Positions 18,668 to 28,498 of a stretch of DNA of 64,000 bases are shown here, piece after piece. Both the position numbers and the translations under genes were made by a program. Below the pieces are notes generated by a model. It saw nothing but the letters and a program-made list of their open reading frames with translations, searched no databases and was not told the DNA's origin. Positions within the stretch are counted from its first letter, which is position 1, and the number at the start of each line of letters is the position of its first letter. The stretch spans positions 124,001 to 188,000 of the forward strand of contig CALRIT020000001.1 in assembly GCA_943361925.1 (NCBI GenBank). Direction: 5' to 3'. The stretch is from CAISCU01 sp943361925. GTDB lineage: Bacteria > Bacteroidota > Bacteroidia > UKL13-3.

Positions 18668-19045
18668 TTAATTGGGAACTGTCAAAAATACTACACCAAT
18701 GCTAATTGAATCATTTAACCAAAATGAATCATTTTTATAAATCGATTCTTTAAGCTTCCAATCAATTTTTACAAATCCTTCAGGTGAATCAAAAGGTTTA
18801 AAGAATACAAAATACATCTTTTCATTTCCATTGGCACTTTTAAACTTATAATCAAAAATGCTCTCTTTTGTTGAAAATGAATCTTTTGCAAATTCTGTTT
18901 TCTTGTAAATCACTAAAGGTTTAACACTTGTTTTACAAGTAAAACCAAGTTCATAATCATTGTAAAATTTGGCAGTTTCTTCCTTTTTACATGCAGCGAA
19001 AAGGGTAATTAATAGCAATAAGCTACATAGTGTTTTCAGTTTCAT
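18668..19045 (-). CDS. phage-encoded lipoprotein
   Basis: The 125-aa protein has a clear lipoprotein signal (LLLITLFAAC, Cys19) followed by Lys-Lys-Glu-Glu. The mature part is mostly beta with aromatic residues and resembles no family I know. The start overlaps the end of the tape measure gene by 23 nt, so it is probably translated from the tail transcript. A lipid-anchored protein at the end of a prophage late operon could affect superinfection or release; that is a guess. Confidence 0.7.
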   Translation of the reverse strand: MKLKTLCSLLLLITLFAACKKEETAKFYNDYELGFTCKTSVKPLVIYKKTEFAKDSFSTKESIFDYKFKSANGNEKMYFVFFKPFDSPEGFVKIDWKLKESIYKNDSFWLNDSISIGVVFLTVPN

Positions 19046-21404
19046 AATTTTTTTGGCGATTTATTTCTTTACGCAAATTATAGATTTCTGTTTCACCAAA
19101 CAACACATAAGCCTGTTGAGGATTCGACAAAACATCACTTAACTTATTTAAAGCCATTGCCATTTCTTTTGAATCGTTGCCACCACCATAATTATTTACT
19201 ACAGAATTACTAATACTTCCAGATGCCTGACCAATTTTATTAAAATCGAATTCAGGAGTATTTAACATTGATTTAGTTTGGCTTGCAGATAAAACCTTAC
19301 TACCTCTTGGAATATTTACTAATTCAGGCCCACGTTCTCCAACCAAAGCCATTCCTCCAGGTGCAAAATCTGTTCCGGTAGCAAATTGAGGTAATGGAGT
19401 TGCTGCAATTACTGCTAATTGTGCAGTTCCGGCAATTGCACCGGCAAGCTTATCTAATCTGGTTGGGTTTAAATAATACTCAAGCCAAGCTACTGCTAAT
19501 TTAAGACCTGCTTCAACCATGGCCATAGTTTTTTGCCTCTTTGCCGATTCATAGTCTCTTTTTCTTTGAGCTTTTTCAGCATCTTCCTCCAAGATGGCAA
19601 TTTTCTTATTGTATTCCTCTTGTGTAATGGTTTTTTGAGCTAGTTCCTGCGTTAATGCCAATCTTTTTTGACGTTGGTAAAATGCATAAGAATCAGCCTG
19701 AGCTTTATCTTGAGCAGATAAAAATGAATTGATTGATTGAGCAACAGAAGAAATACTTGAAACATAACTATTAATCAGGTTTACTCTTCTGGTAACAGAA
19801 TCCTGCTCAAGTTTATCTACATCAGCATAATACTTTTGCCAAATTAAAGCAGCTTGATTACTTCCTTCTTGAACCTTAGATAATTCATCCTGCAATTGGG
19901 CTTCACGTTTTTGTTTTTGAGCCTCTAAAAGTTCATCCTCACTTTCAGCTTTCGAAATATTTAAATCGTAAATAGCTGCAATTTCATCCTTATAGAATTT
20001 GTTTTGCTCATCCCATTTTTTCTTATTACGCTCCAAAAATGCTTTATCCTCTTTTTCCCAATATTTTTCAGCCTCTTTAAATTGGTCTTCATAAAATTTA
20101 ATGGTCAGCTGATATTGCTCTTCCATTGTCTTTTTAATATTGGCAAGCCTTTCCTGTTCAAGTTTCTTCAACTTTTCATTTTGGTCTTTCTTAACTTCTT
20201 CAGGTGTTTTACCTGTATTTTCTACAGATTTACTCATTAAACCTAAAGCAGCATTGTTTAATTCTTCAATCTGGGCTGTAATGTTTTTAATTTCATTTTT
20301 TTGCCTATCTACTACTGCCATTGCTCCAGCAGTATTTCCACCAATTAAACTTTTGGCTCCATAAAGCAAATAATCAACCAAACCAACATCACCGGCTTCC
20401 AACCTCATTTTTTTAACAGTAAGCTCAGCAGCTTTCATCATTAAATTATTGGCTGCAGTTCGTTGGGTAATAGCCTCAATATATTTAGTTCTATTTTTAA
20501 TAATTAGGTCTTCTGCTTCATTAAAATTATTTGCAAAACCTACAGTTCTACCAATGGTAGAATTATAAGTTTCAGTAACTTTCTTTTTATCCATTAAACC
20601 TTGTTTAGCCAGTTTAATGTTGTTTTCCATTTGAAGGTAACTTTTTGCAGCTTCTGTTACCGCCTTATCCTGCATGGCTTCATTCATGGCATTCATTGCC
20701 TCTTTAGTTGCATCAATAGATGATGCACCTTTTATCATTTGGCCAATAAATTCAACTATTTCTTTACCATAAACAGTTAAAAGTGTAACTCCAACACTTA
20801 AAGCAGTACCCCAAGAAAATAGTGACCCTGCTACCTGACTAAAAACACTTTTTGTTGCTTTTCCATCTGCTTCAAGTGCCTTATTTGCTTCTTTAATCCT
20901 ATTTATTTCATCAAAAAATATTGGTAAGTTATTTGATATAGCCATAAACCCGGTTGAAAATGAATTTGCAAAAGCAGGCATTTCCCGGCTAATCTGATTG
21001 ATGGAATTACCAAGGCCATTAAATGATGATTTATTTTGAACAGCCTGTTTATGGGTATTCATTAAAGAAGCTTCAAGTATTTTAAGCTTTTCAGCCTGTT
21101 CACTTGATGCTGCCAATTCTATTGGCATGTTTGCCAATTCTCGGTTTAATTTTCTTTGCTCATTCTGCAATTGGCGAAGAGTAGCACCAAATTTACCCGA
21201 TAATTGGCCCTCATAAAGTTCAATTTGTTTTGATACCTTTTTAATGGCTTCCTCATTATCCTTCCATTGTTGGGTTCCAACTTCAAGTTTTTTACCTTTT
21301 TCAGATAATTTATCAAATAATTTATTGCTTCTATCCAAAGATTTCTGAACATCCTGGTCATCAATAAATATTTTAACAGTTCTATTTTGTACTTCCTGAC
21401 TCAT
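19023..21404 (-). CDS. tail tape measure protein
   Basis: The 793-aa protein has long coiled-coil stretches (residues ~25-120 and ~400-620) around a hydrophobic membrane-like segment near 185-220 (WGTALSVGVTLLTVYG). The C-terminal region contains PQFATGTDFAPGGMALVGER followed by GPELVNIPRGSKVL, a pattern common in phage tape measures. This protein sets tail length and crosses the cell envelope during DNA entry. At roughly 0.15 nm per residue it would suit a tail of about 120 nm. Confidence 0.88.
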   Translation of the reverse strand: MSQEVQNRTVKIFIDDQDVQKSLDRSNKLFDKLSEKGKKLEVGTQQWKDNEEAIKKVSKQIELYEGQLSGKFGATLRQLQNEQRKLNRELANMPIELAASSEQAEKLKILEASLMNTHKQAVQNKSSFNGLGNSINQISREMPAFANSFSTGFMAISNNLPIFFDEINRIKEANKALEADGKATKSVFSQVAGSLFSWGTALSVGVTLLTVYGKEIVEFIGQMIKGASSIDATKEAMNAMNEAMQDKAVTEAAKSYLQMENNIKLAKQGLMDKKKVTETYNSTIGRTVGFANNFNEAEDLIIKNRTKYIEAITQRTAANNLMMKAAELTVKKMRLEAGDVGLVDYLLYGAKSLIGGNTAGAMAVVDRQKNEIKNITAQIEELNNAALGLMSKSVENTGKTPEEVKKDQNEKLKKLEQERLANIKKTMEEQYQLTIKFYEDQFKEAEKYWEKEDKAFLERNKKKWDEQNKFYKDEIAAIYDLNISKAESEDELLEAQKQKREAQLQDELSKVQEGSNQAALIWQKYYADVDKLEQDSVTRRVNLINSYVSSISSVAQSINSFLSAQDKAQADSYAFYQRQKRLALTQELAQKTITQEEYNKKIAILEEDAEKAQRKRDYESAKRQKTMAMVEAGLKLAVAWLEYYLNPTRLDKLAGAIAGTAQLAVIAATPLPQFATGTDFAPGGMALVGERGPELVNIPRGSKVLSASQTKSMLNTPEFDFNKIGQASGSISNSVVNNYGGGNDSKEMAMALNKLSDVLSNPQQAYVLFGETEIYNLRKEINRQKNYETENTM

Positions 21405-21793
21405 TTTATAAAAATATTATTAGCTAAAACATCTGCATCATATTTGGCAACTTCATCAGCCAAAATTGGAATCCTTTTATCAATTACATTATTAAACCAA
21501 GGTTTGGGAATTCTTTTTTTACCACCAAGAGCCTTAGTAGTTACTCCATTTATTCCATAACCACGCCCTACACCTTTATGAACAAAAACTGCATGACGAG
21601 GCATTTTATAACCAATACCTCTAATGTCTTTTTGCTGAGTAAAGTAAAACCTCGATTTTAAATAACTCATCATAGCACCAGAGTATTTCTTAATACCAAG
21701 TTTTTGCATTTCAGCTTTTAACAATGGAATATTTTCTGAATTCCATTGTCTTACAGCTGCATTTCTTTCATCTAAATCACTTGCTAAACTCAT
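21401..21793 (-). CDS. phage structural protein, possibly tail or head-tail joining
   Basis: The 130-aa basic protein overlaps the tape measure start by 4 nt and the upstream gene by 4 nt. The segment MPRHAVFVHKGVGRGYG recalls the small HK97 gp10-like joining or tail-completion proteins. Function is inferred from size, position and this segment only. Confidence 0.5.
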   Translation of the reverse strand: MSLASDLDERNAAVRQWNSENIPLLKAEMQKLGIKKYSGAMMSYLKSRFYFTQQKDIRGIGYKMPRHAVFVHKGVGRGYGINGVTTKALGGKKRIPKPWFNNVIDKRIPILADEVAKYDADVLANNIFIK

Positions 21794-23877
21794 CTTTTGT
21801 AAGTGGTTAATTTAGAAACTTCAATAGTATCACCAATATTTACTTCTAAGGTATCAATAAAATAGAGTTGGTTTTTTATGCGTTTTGGACGTAATAAGTC
21901 CAAATTCAATAAATCATTTGAGTTTAAAGGAATGTACCATTGGTATTGTTCAAGCTGACTTAAATAGTTTAACCAATCGTTCCAAAACTTACTTTTTAAA
22001 CCGGCATCACCATCCCAAGAAAGTGAATATTCACCAATTACATTATTATTATAATCAAGATTATGGTAATGGCCTAAAGGATAATTATAAGTTGAATGTT
22101 GGGTATATGCAGGAGCTGTACCAAGTAAACTTGCAGGAACAATTCCACGCCAAAACATTAATCGAAGTGAAAAAGGAAGAAATTGAGCGCCTTCAAATTG
22201 ACTTTGCCCGGCTTGATTTACATAAGGATATAATCCTAAAACCCTATTCCATAATAATCCACCTATAGCACTAAAATCTTGAACAGTGCTGCACAATGGT
22301 GCTGTTTTAACATTTATAGTAGTGTTTCCGGTATTCTTATACTTAAATAAATTTTCCGAATAAAACTCCCAAGGCCATGAGCTACCCCTTTTAGTAATGT
22401 AATATTTGTTTTCAGCCTTTACCAATCTGGCAACATTATAATCAATATTCGATGTAGGTAAATCAAATACCTGGTCAACAGAATCTGCAATGGTTAGTTT
22501 ATCAATTGATTTTACTTGCTGCGATGGTACTTGGTCTGTTCCATCAAATTCAAATTCTAAATCAGGTAAATTAGCATCAAATTCACCTTCATAATTTACA
22601 TCAACTTTATAGCTCCAATCAGAATCAGGCTCATACTCTAAAATGTCTTTTCTTTTAATCCACCTGCTTTTCATTGATGATGAATTAAAATCAAATATTG
22701 AGCAAAACATATTACCAACTGAATTCAATAAACTGCTCAGAGTAATATCCGGTAAAACATCTTTTAACTTAAAAAATAGGCTAATAAAATATAAATCACT
22801 ACCACTTTGCTCATAAACAGTGCATTGGTCGTAAGTGCTATATATTGTTAGTGTTTTCAATTCATCATCAAATAACTGGTCATCAATTTCAAAACCAAGC
22901 TCTTTGTGAATCATTTTGAGAATGTTGTACAAAAATGGGAAAGGTGTCACAGAATTGGCAGTTGCCTGATTCACTAAAAACCAATCGGTAACAGGTGAAG
23001 CTTGCGGAAACATTGGATTTCTCCATTCACTTCTAAAAATTGATGGAACTATGGTTATATCATCTCCAAAAAAGCCCGGATTCTTTACACCAAAATAAAT
23101 AAAATCATCAGCATCAACTGTTTCATTTACCAATTTTGTAATGTATTTAGCTTGAGTATCTAATGAACCGGCTCTAATTGTACTTTTTACAGCACTTACA
23201 TCTGCACTCGATTCAGAAAATGTGGTGCTAAATATACCATTCGAACCATAATAGCATATTTCAAGGCTTCCAAAAGGGCAATATGCAAAGAACTTATCTA
23301 CTCCATAATTTGCATTTATTTCACTTGCTGCACGTTCTGCAAACTCAATTAATGTTTCATCTTGCTGTAAAGTAAAAACATAAATTCTAGTAGTTGATCC
23401 ACTTTCTTGAAGATTTAAAGTTATAGAATATGTTGCAGGCTCAACATTAAAAGTAAATACATAATTATCTCTTTCAAATACAGAATACATAAACCTGTGA
23501 GGTAAACCAAGTTTATTATACTCAAAGTTTTTTATGCTTTTTTGTCCAGAACTTGCCACATAACCTTTATCAAGTAATAACTGAATTTGGTATTCAGTGC
23601 TAAAAATACCTGTAACCTTAATAGTTGCAATTTTCCAAAAACTTCCATCAATGTAAATCTGCCAATTATCAGAAACCCACGATTTGTTTCTTTTATCGGT
23701 TAACCTTACAAAATCTAAAATTGTATCATTTGGTTCTGCAGGAATCCTAAAACTTAAAGATGAGCTTTGAACACTTGGCTCATATACAAATAATGGGCTT
23801 TTAAGCACGAATTTAATTTTGGTACCGGGAAATAATATTAATTCCCTTCCATCCTTTATAATTTTAATTAAACTCAT
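21790..23877 (-). CDS. large phage tail protein (unknown fold)
   Basis: The ~695-aa beta-rich protein starts at ATG 23877 (MSLIKIIKDGRELILFPGTK); an upstream ATG would add 13 residues. It lies between another large tail protein and the tape measure end of the module. Size and location fit a distal tail, baseplate hub or tail-tip component. No domain is recognised with certainty. Confidence 0.6.
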   Translation of the reverse strand: MSLIKIIKDGRELILFPGTKIKFVLKSPLFVYEPSVQSSSLSFRIPAEPNDTILDFVRLTDKRNKSWVSDNWQIYIDGSFWKIATIKVTGIFSTEYQIQLLLDKGYVASSGQKSIKNFEYNKLGLPHRFMYSVFERDNYVFTFNVEPATYSITLNLQESGSTTRIYVFTLQQDETLIEFAERAASEINANYGVDKFFAYCPFGSLEICYYGSNGIFSTTFSESSADVSAVKSTIRAGSLDTQAKYITKLVNETVDADDFIYFGVKNPGFFGDDITIVPSIFRSEWRNPMFPQASPVTDWFLVNQATANSVTPFPFLYNILKMIHKELGFEIDDQLFDDELKTLTIYSTYDQCTVYEQSGSDLYFISLFFKLKDVLPDITLSSLLNSVGNMFCSIFDFNSSSMKSRWIKRKDILEYEPDSDWSYKVDVNYEGEFDANLPDLEFEFDGTDQVPSQQVKSIDKLTIADSVDQVFDLPTSNIDYNVARLVKAENKYYITKRGSSWPWEFYSENLFKYKNTGNTTINVKTAPLCSTVQDFSAIGGLLWNRVLGLYPYVNQAGQSQFEGAQFLPFSLRLMFWRGIVPASLLGTAPAYTQHSTYNYPLGHYHNLDYNNNVIGEYSLSWDGDAGLKSKFWNDWLNYLSQLEQYQWYIPLNSNDLLNLDLLRPKRIKNQLYFIDTLEVNIGDTIEVSKLTTYKR

Positions 23878-23878
23878 A

Positions 23879-25486
23879 TTAAAGTGTTTTTTCGAACCAA
23901 GATTTTTGTAAATCAATATTTAATCCAAATGCCTGGTCGCGGTCATTATATAATTTAATGCTTTGGTTTGGAATATTTACTTTAACCAATTTTGAACCAT
24001 CAACTAAGTATCTTTTTTTAGAATACATAAAATCTCTTAGGTAGTTCAAATAATCTTTGCTAACAAAACCAGTATTTAATTCAAATGCTTCTTGAGTTCT
24101 GTTTGATGTTTCAGAAAATTCACCATTATAAATTCCACTTGAAGGATCAACTGAATAATTTTGAGTTAATTGATTTTGGAAATTCAATTTAAAGTCAAAA
24201 ACTCCAAAAGTGTATAGTGTATCAATACCACCCAATGAATTTTCAAACAGAAAGTATTTTTCGAACTTTTTGTTTGGAACCATTGTAACAGTAATTCTTT
24301 CAAACAATTGATTTGAACCTGCATTATCATAAATAAATGCATAGTAATAAGAAACAGTTTTACCGGCTGTTTTTATTGTATCAATTTGTAAATCATTATA
24401 TCCTAAATGAAATCTGATTATTCTATTTACAGATGAAGCTTTTGTGTATTTACCTAAAGTTTCAGTTGAATTTGTTCCATCTGTATAAAACATCTGAATG
24501 GTAGCTTTAAATACAGTATCTGTTTTGCTTAAACCATCAAAAATTAACTTAGTTTCTTTGGTAGCTAAAACATTGGCAAGATTTCTTCTGGTTAAAAACT
24601 TTCTACCGGTTGTAGCTAAATAATTGGTTTCAAATGAAGAATTAAAAGAAGGTCTATCAACATTATTAATACCTGCATTTAAACACAATGCATATAAATC
24701 TTGTGTTACTTCATCATCACCGGGCCAACCTAAAAAAACTCTACTTGATGGAGTAATTCCGTATTGTTCACAATACCTTAAATGAAATCTTCTGAGTGCT
24801 CCATCAACCTCAGTAATGTAATTAGAGTTTGGAAGAGTAGATAAAATAGTTGTACCAATATTAGGAAATGGAGTTGAAACAATGTTTTGCAAAGCAGGGC
24901 TAATATCAAATTCAACATCTCCATTTGCATCAGGAATTCCAGATAGCTGTTGTATTAAATCTAAATCTTGACTATATAATTGAGCCTCTTGATAAACATC
25001 AAGTAAAATTCTAAAATTTGGGTTTTTCTCTGGTAATGTACCATCTGTTTGAGTAGCAAAAGTTAATCCGGTAACAGTACCGGTTAAAGTAAATGTACCA
25101 AATTCAACCTTTTCAATAGATTCAAGAGTTATATCAATATCAGAACCATCATAATCGGCACGAATTTTAAATGTTTCTAATAAAGTAAAGTTTCTTTTAA
25201 GGCTTTGAGCCAATAACAAGCCATAATTTATAGGTGAACCCACACCCGATTGAAGTTGTAAACCTGAATCATCAGGTGTATCCTTAAAAATGAAATCTAA
25301 TTCTGTACTTCCAAAAGTAACAGTCATTGTTTCATTTTCTACAGGATAAAATCCATCAGTCCACCTAATTACAAATAAAGCCTTACTTCCGGCATCAATA
25401 AACAAATTGTCGGTTTGAAGCCCGATTTTAACCTCAGTTTTAGCTAAAGAATAAGTACTTGGAGATTCAGTTACTGTAATTGCCAT
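23879..25486 (-). CDS. large phage tail protein, first gene of a late unit
   Basis: The ~535-aa protein starts at ATG 25486 (MAITVTESPSTYSL). The start is fixed by a late promoter whose TTTG box ends 3 nt before this ATG, which excludes the ATG at 25501. The sequence is beta-rich and aromatic, fitting a tail or receptor-contact protein. It begins the tail unit that runs through the tape measure to the end of the late region. Confidence 0.6.
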   Translation of the reverse strand: MAITVTESPSTYSLAKTEVKIGLQTDNLFIDAGSKALFVIRWTDGFYPVENETMTVTFGSTELDFIFKDTPDDSGLQLQSGVGSPINYGLLLAQSLKRNFTLLETFKIRADYDGSDIDITLESIEKVEFGTFTLTGTVTGLTFATQTDGTLPEKNPNFRILLDVYQEAQLYSQDLDLIQQLSGIPDANGDVEFDISPALQNIVSTPFPNIGTTILSTLPNSNYITEVDGALRRFHLRYCEQYGITPSSRVFLGWPGDDEVTQDLYALCLNAGINNVDRPSFNSSFETNYLATTGRKFLTRRNLANVLATKETKLIFDGLSKTDTVFKATIQMFYTDGTNSTETLGKYTKASSVNRIIRFHLGYNDLQIDTIKTAGKTVSYYYAFIYDNAGSNQLFERITVTMVPNKKFEKYFLFENSLGGIDTLYTFGVFDFKLNFQNQLTQNYSVDPSSGIYNGEFSETSNRTQEAFELNTGFVSKDYLNYLRDFMYSKKRYLVDGSKLVKVNIPNQSIKLYNDRDQAFGLNIDLQKSWFEKTL

Positions 25487-25489
25487 ATT

Positions 25490-25524
25490 CAAATTTGGCA
25501 ATATTTACAGCCTAAATAGGGGAT
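25490..25524 (-). promoter_or_regulatory. putative phage late promoter C
   Basis: On the minus strand ATCCCC (25524-25519), then 25 nt, then TTTG (25493-25490), with a -7-like box CAAATTTG. ATG 25486 follows after 3 nt (AAT). The upstream half overlaps the stop codon of the preceding gene. Confidence 0.7.
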
Positions 25525-26099
25525 TAATCAGCAAATAACTGAATAATATCTTGTGGCCTTCCACTGGTTCCACTTGCCAACCATTTTAATCCGGAATAAG
25601 CTAATTCGGCATTGTAATTTTTGGTAAAAAACAAGTTTACTCTTACTCCAAAAGCATAAGCACCAACAGGCCCAATTTTCTCTGTTGATTGGTTATTAAA
25701 ATCAATACTATAACCCTTCCAAGCAGGTATTGAGTTTTTAAATAAACCTCTTAAAAGGCTCAAACAATCTTCTGCAATACTTTCGGTGGCATCTAATGTT
25801 GATTCAATTAAATCATTATTACCTGTTTCAATGATTTTTAATATCAAAAATGCTCCATTAAAGTTTTTGTAGTTGTTATCAGCTCCATTTTGCTGATAAG
25901 TTCCATCAAAAGTTTCAGCAACCATAAAATAACCATCAAAAGAACTTATCAACTCAGTAAATTCCTGAGTAAATAAATAGGGCATAGGCTGAGTTGAATT
26001 AACAACTCTACAAAATGCAGGTTTTGAATCAGAATGGGCAATTAATGGATGCCTTTCTGCCATTTGTCTTAAAATAGAATTGTATTGGGTATTATTCAT
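25524..26099 (-). CDS. hypothetical phage protein
   Basis: The 191-aa protein is the last gene of the unit that begins at the phage tRNA. It shares one base with the end of the upstream gene's neighbour at 26099. No domain recognised. Position before the tail-tip genes suggests a structural or tail-completion role. Confidence 0.55.
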   Translation of the reverse strand: MNNTQYNSILRQMAERHPLIAHSDSKPAFCRVVNSTQPMPYLFTQEFTELISSFDGYFMVAETFDGTYQQNGADNNYKNFNGAFLILKIIETGNNDLIESTLDATESIAEDCLSLLRGLFKNSIPAWKGYSIDFNNQSTEKIGPVGAYAFGVRVNLFFTKNYNAELAYSGLKWLASGTSGRPQDIIQLFAD

Positions 26100-26935
26100 T
26101 ATTTATCAGCCTGTTTTGCTGCCTCAATATTTAAATCTGTAAGTAATAAGTGCATCGAAGTTCTACAAGTTTTTTCATAATTGCCAAAAGTACCTGCTTT
26201 ACTAAGGCTCAAAATTACCGATAACCAACCAACATTACTTGCTTGAGATTGGTTTGTATTGGTAAACAAATGAGGAAATTTATCTTGAAGCTTACACCTT
26301 TGGGTATGAAACCACCAAAATGCAGCCATTTTAGCACTCAAATTAAATTTTTCTACCGCTTTTAATCTGGCATCAATTAAATGCTTATTAAATGGTTGCC
26401 TAATATCACCATCAGAATTACTCAAGGTGCTCTTTATAAACCAAAAGCTCTTTTTGGGTCTAAATAAAATAGCAATTAAAGTATTTAAGTATTTTGGATT
26501 GGTAGTTTTTATGTAGCCAGTACAAGCCATATCTGCAAAACTGAATTCTTCAGCACTAATTTTATGAAAATCAATAGGGCCAAAATACTTGCTTAAATTA
26601 ATATTGAAATACTCAATAGGTTGTTTTTGTGGCTCCTGGTCAAAAATAAAATCAACCAATTTTTCCTTGTAAATCAGTTTATGCCTTTGATCAATTCCAA
26701 TTTTCTCGAAATCTTTATTTGATAAACCTAAAATGGCCTGCAAAATTTGAAGCCTTATTGCTTCATAACCTATAACATCACTACTATACCACTTTCCGGT
26801 TTCAGGATCTTCAGTAAAAAGGTTTTCACGTTGTAAAAAGAATTCATTTACAAATATTTGGTAAACATCAGGCTTTACCTCATCCCAATTGCTTGGAACA
26901 TTTAAAACTTTATTACCAAAAATTACCTTAATCAT
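26099..26935 (-). CDS. hypothetical phage protein
   Basis: The 278-aa protein overlaps the upstream spanin-like gene by 4 nt and touches the next gene. It contains MAAFWWFHTQRCKLQDKF and mixed helical segments but no family I recognise. Function unknown. Confidence 0.55.
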   Translation of the reverse strand: MIKVIFGNKVLNVPSNWDEVKPDVYQIFVNEFFLQRENLFTEDPETGKWYSSDVIGYEAIRLQILQAILGLSNKDFEKIGIDQRHKLIYKEKLVDFIFDQEPQKQPIEYFNINLSKYFGPIDFHKISAEEFSFADMACTGYIKTTNPKYLNTLIAILFRPKKSFWFIKSTLSNSDGDIRQPFNKHLIDARLKAVEKFNLSAKMAAFWWFHTQRCKLQDKFPHLFTNTNQSQASNVGWLSVILSLSKAGTFGNYEKTCRTSMHLLLTDLNIEAAKQADK

Positions 26936-27381
26936 TGAATAACTTTATTAAACCATTTTAAAAATAGAGTCACAAAACCAGCTACAGCAAAGTAGCAAAT
27001 AAGCCAATTTCGAGCAATTATATACCAAGGTATTTCTGGAATTGGTGGGCAATTACAAGGAACAGAAATTTTAACCGGAATCTCTTTAATAAAAGTGTCT
27101 GCTTTACATTTTCCTTCTAAATAAATTGAATCTCTTATCTTCCTATATCTTATTTCAAGCCTATCTTGAACCAAAACAATAGAATCAAGCTCAATACTAA
27201 ATACAGTATCAGCTTTAATTTCTTTTACTACAACAGTATCAATAATTCTAAGTTCAACCCTTGCAGAATCTTGATGGCAAAATTTATTAATAGCCTGCTT
27301 TTTTGTGTAACAACCAGTCATTAATATTGATAACAACAAAAATGTTATCAAGGCTAATAATATTCGAGAAATAAACTTCAT
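26932..27381 (-). CDS. candidate unimolecular spanin (lipoprotein with C-terminal TM helix)
   Basis: The 149-aa protein has a lipobox ending at Cys24 (LLSILMTGC), a ~95-residue periplasmic part and a hydrophobic C-terminal helix at about 125-146 (LICYFAVAGFVTLFLKW) followed by a short basic tail. Lipid anchor in the outer membrane plus C-terminal inner-membrane anchor is the u-spanin layout, which fuses the two membranes in the last lysis step. It follows the endolysin directly. Sequence homology to a known spanin is not claimed. Confidence 0.65.
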   Translation of the reverse strand: MKFISRILLALITFLLLSILMTGCYTKKQAINKFCHQDSARVELRIIDTVVVKEIKADTVFSIELDSIVLVQDRLEIRYRKIRDSIYLEGKCKADTFIKEIPVKISVPCNCPPIPEIPWYIIARNWLICYFAVAGFVTLFLKWFNKVIQ

Positions 27382-27406
27382 TTATAAGTTAATTATTTAA
27401 AACGCA

Positions 27407-27949
27407 TCAAATCCACTTAGAAACTTTAAAAATCCCTTTTTTCATTCTTCGCTTTCGCCAAACTCCATCACCATTTCTATCAGCTTCACCAGAAGATTGA
27501 CCAGGTGAAGTATTTGCTTCAATAGTTATAACGTGTGTTCTGGTTACTTTTTCAATAAAACCAACATGAGCAATTCTATTGTGAGTTTTAAAGTATAAAC
27601 CAAAAACATGCATAAAACCAACATTTTCCCACCCTTTTTGAGATTGCATTATTACCCTGCTATCAGGAAACCATGATGGAGAAAATGCTGTTGCAGCTTT
27701 TTGATTACACTTTTTTAAGCACCATGCTAAAAATGCAGCACAATATGGATTTCCTTTTTTCAATCCAACAGAAGCCAAATAAGCTTCAACTTGTGGCCCA
27801 TCATTTTTACCTGTAGCCTCTTCAACACCTATTTGTGAAGATGCTTGAAGCCAAACGCAACTGTCTAAATTGCGGCTGCTATAGCCAAAAGTACTGCAGA
27901 CATAAAGTATATGCACAGCAAGGCTAATAAGTATTTTCTTTGTTCCCAT
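27407..27949 (-). CDS. endolysin, CHAP-like peptidase/amidase with N-terminal export signal
   Basis: The 180-aa protein has catalytic Cys in NPYCAAFLAWCLKK, His in HNRIAHVGFIEK and a polar residue in TIEANTS, the order found in CHAP domains that cut peptidoglycan. The first ~22 residues are hydrophobic (ILISLAVHILYVCSTFGYSS), suggesting Sec-dependent export or a signal-arrest anchor. Its first 85 nt overlap the end of the upstream membrane protein gene in another frame. Confidence 0.8.
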   Translation of the reverse strand: MGTKKILISLAVHILYVCSTFGYSSRNLDSCVWLQASSQIGVEEATGKNDGPQVEAYLASVGLKKGNPYCAAFLAWCLKKCNQKAATAFSPSWFPDSRVIMQSQKGWENVGFMHVFGLYFKTHNRIAHVGFIEKVTRTHVITIEANTSPGQSSGEADRNGDGVWRKRRMKKGIFKVSKWI

Positions 27950-28227
27950 TCTGTTAATTTTATTGCTTGAACAACGGTTCCGTAATTTTGGCGGTATTGC
28001 TTAAATATACCAGGAAAGTTCAGATAAATCATAAACCAAACAAGCCCATCAATAATGAACATTCCTGCAATTACAAAAATGATTTTCTGAATTTGGCCAA
28101 TGGTTAAAACCTCAGCCGTTGGGTCTAGGTAATGAATTCCATATGGAGAAAAGTAGAAAAGAATAATTCCTACCGGTGTAGTCCAAAATGCAGACCAGAA
28201 TTTAATAAATTTAGTTAAGTTTTTCAT
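27865..28227 (-). CDS. holin-like membrane protein
   Basis: The 120-aa protein has three hydrophobic segments, near residues 15-33, 45-70 and 98-118 (LLALLCIYFMSAVLLAIAAA). Size, topology and the 85-nt overlap with the endolysin gene support a holin or lysis-timing role. The function is inferred from context. Confidence 0.6.
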   Translation of the reverse strand: MKNLTKFIKFWSAFWTTPVGIILFYFSPYGIHYLDPTAEVLTIGQIQKIIFVIAGMFIIDGLVWFMIYLNFPGIFKQYRQNYGTVVQAIKLTEWEQRKYLLALLCIYFMSAVLLAIAAAI

Positions 28228-28498
28228 TTTTATTTTGTTGACTTATGATCCATTGATTTACGTTATAAATAGTGCCTTTCATTTGGTTTACTAAATCTTT
28301 ATTAATGTGAACTTCTGCTTTAATTGCATTTAGTTCTTTTTCCATTTCTTCGACTTTATTAACCAAAACATCAATTTTTAAACCTTGAACGTCTTCCATT
28401 TTTTGAATACGTTTTTCATGTTCTAAATATTTCACTAAAAGAAAAACAGCAACACCTGTTAAAATCTTCCAAATCCAGTCTATTAAAATTGGCTCCAT
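28211..28498 (-). CDS. small membrane protein with coiled coil, possible holin partner
   Basis: The 95-aa protein has one N-terminal transmembrane helix (IWKILTGVAVFLLVKYL) and then a heptad-rich coiled coil (VNKVEEMEKELNAIKAEV). This resembles XhlA-type lysis proteins in layout. It overlaps both neighbouring membrane-protein genes by 16-17 nt, suggesting translational coupling in a lysis cassette. Confidence 0.6.
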   Translation of the reverse strand: MEPILIDWIWKILTGVAVFLLVKYLEHEKRIQKMEDVQGLKIDVLVNKVEEMEKELNAIKAEVHINKDLVNQMKGTIYNVNQWIISQQNKNEKLN

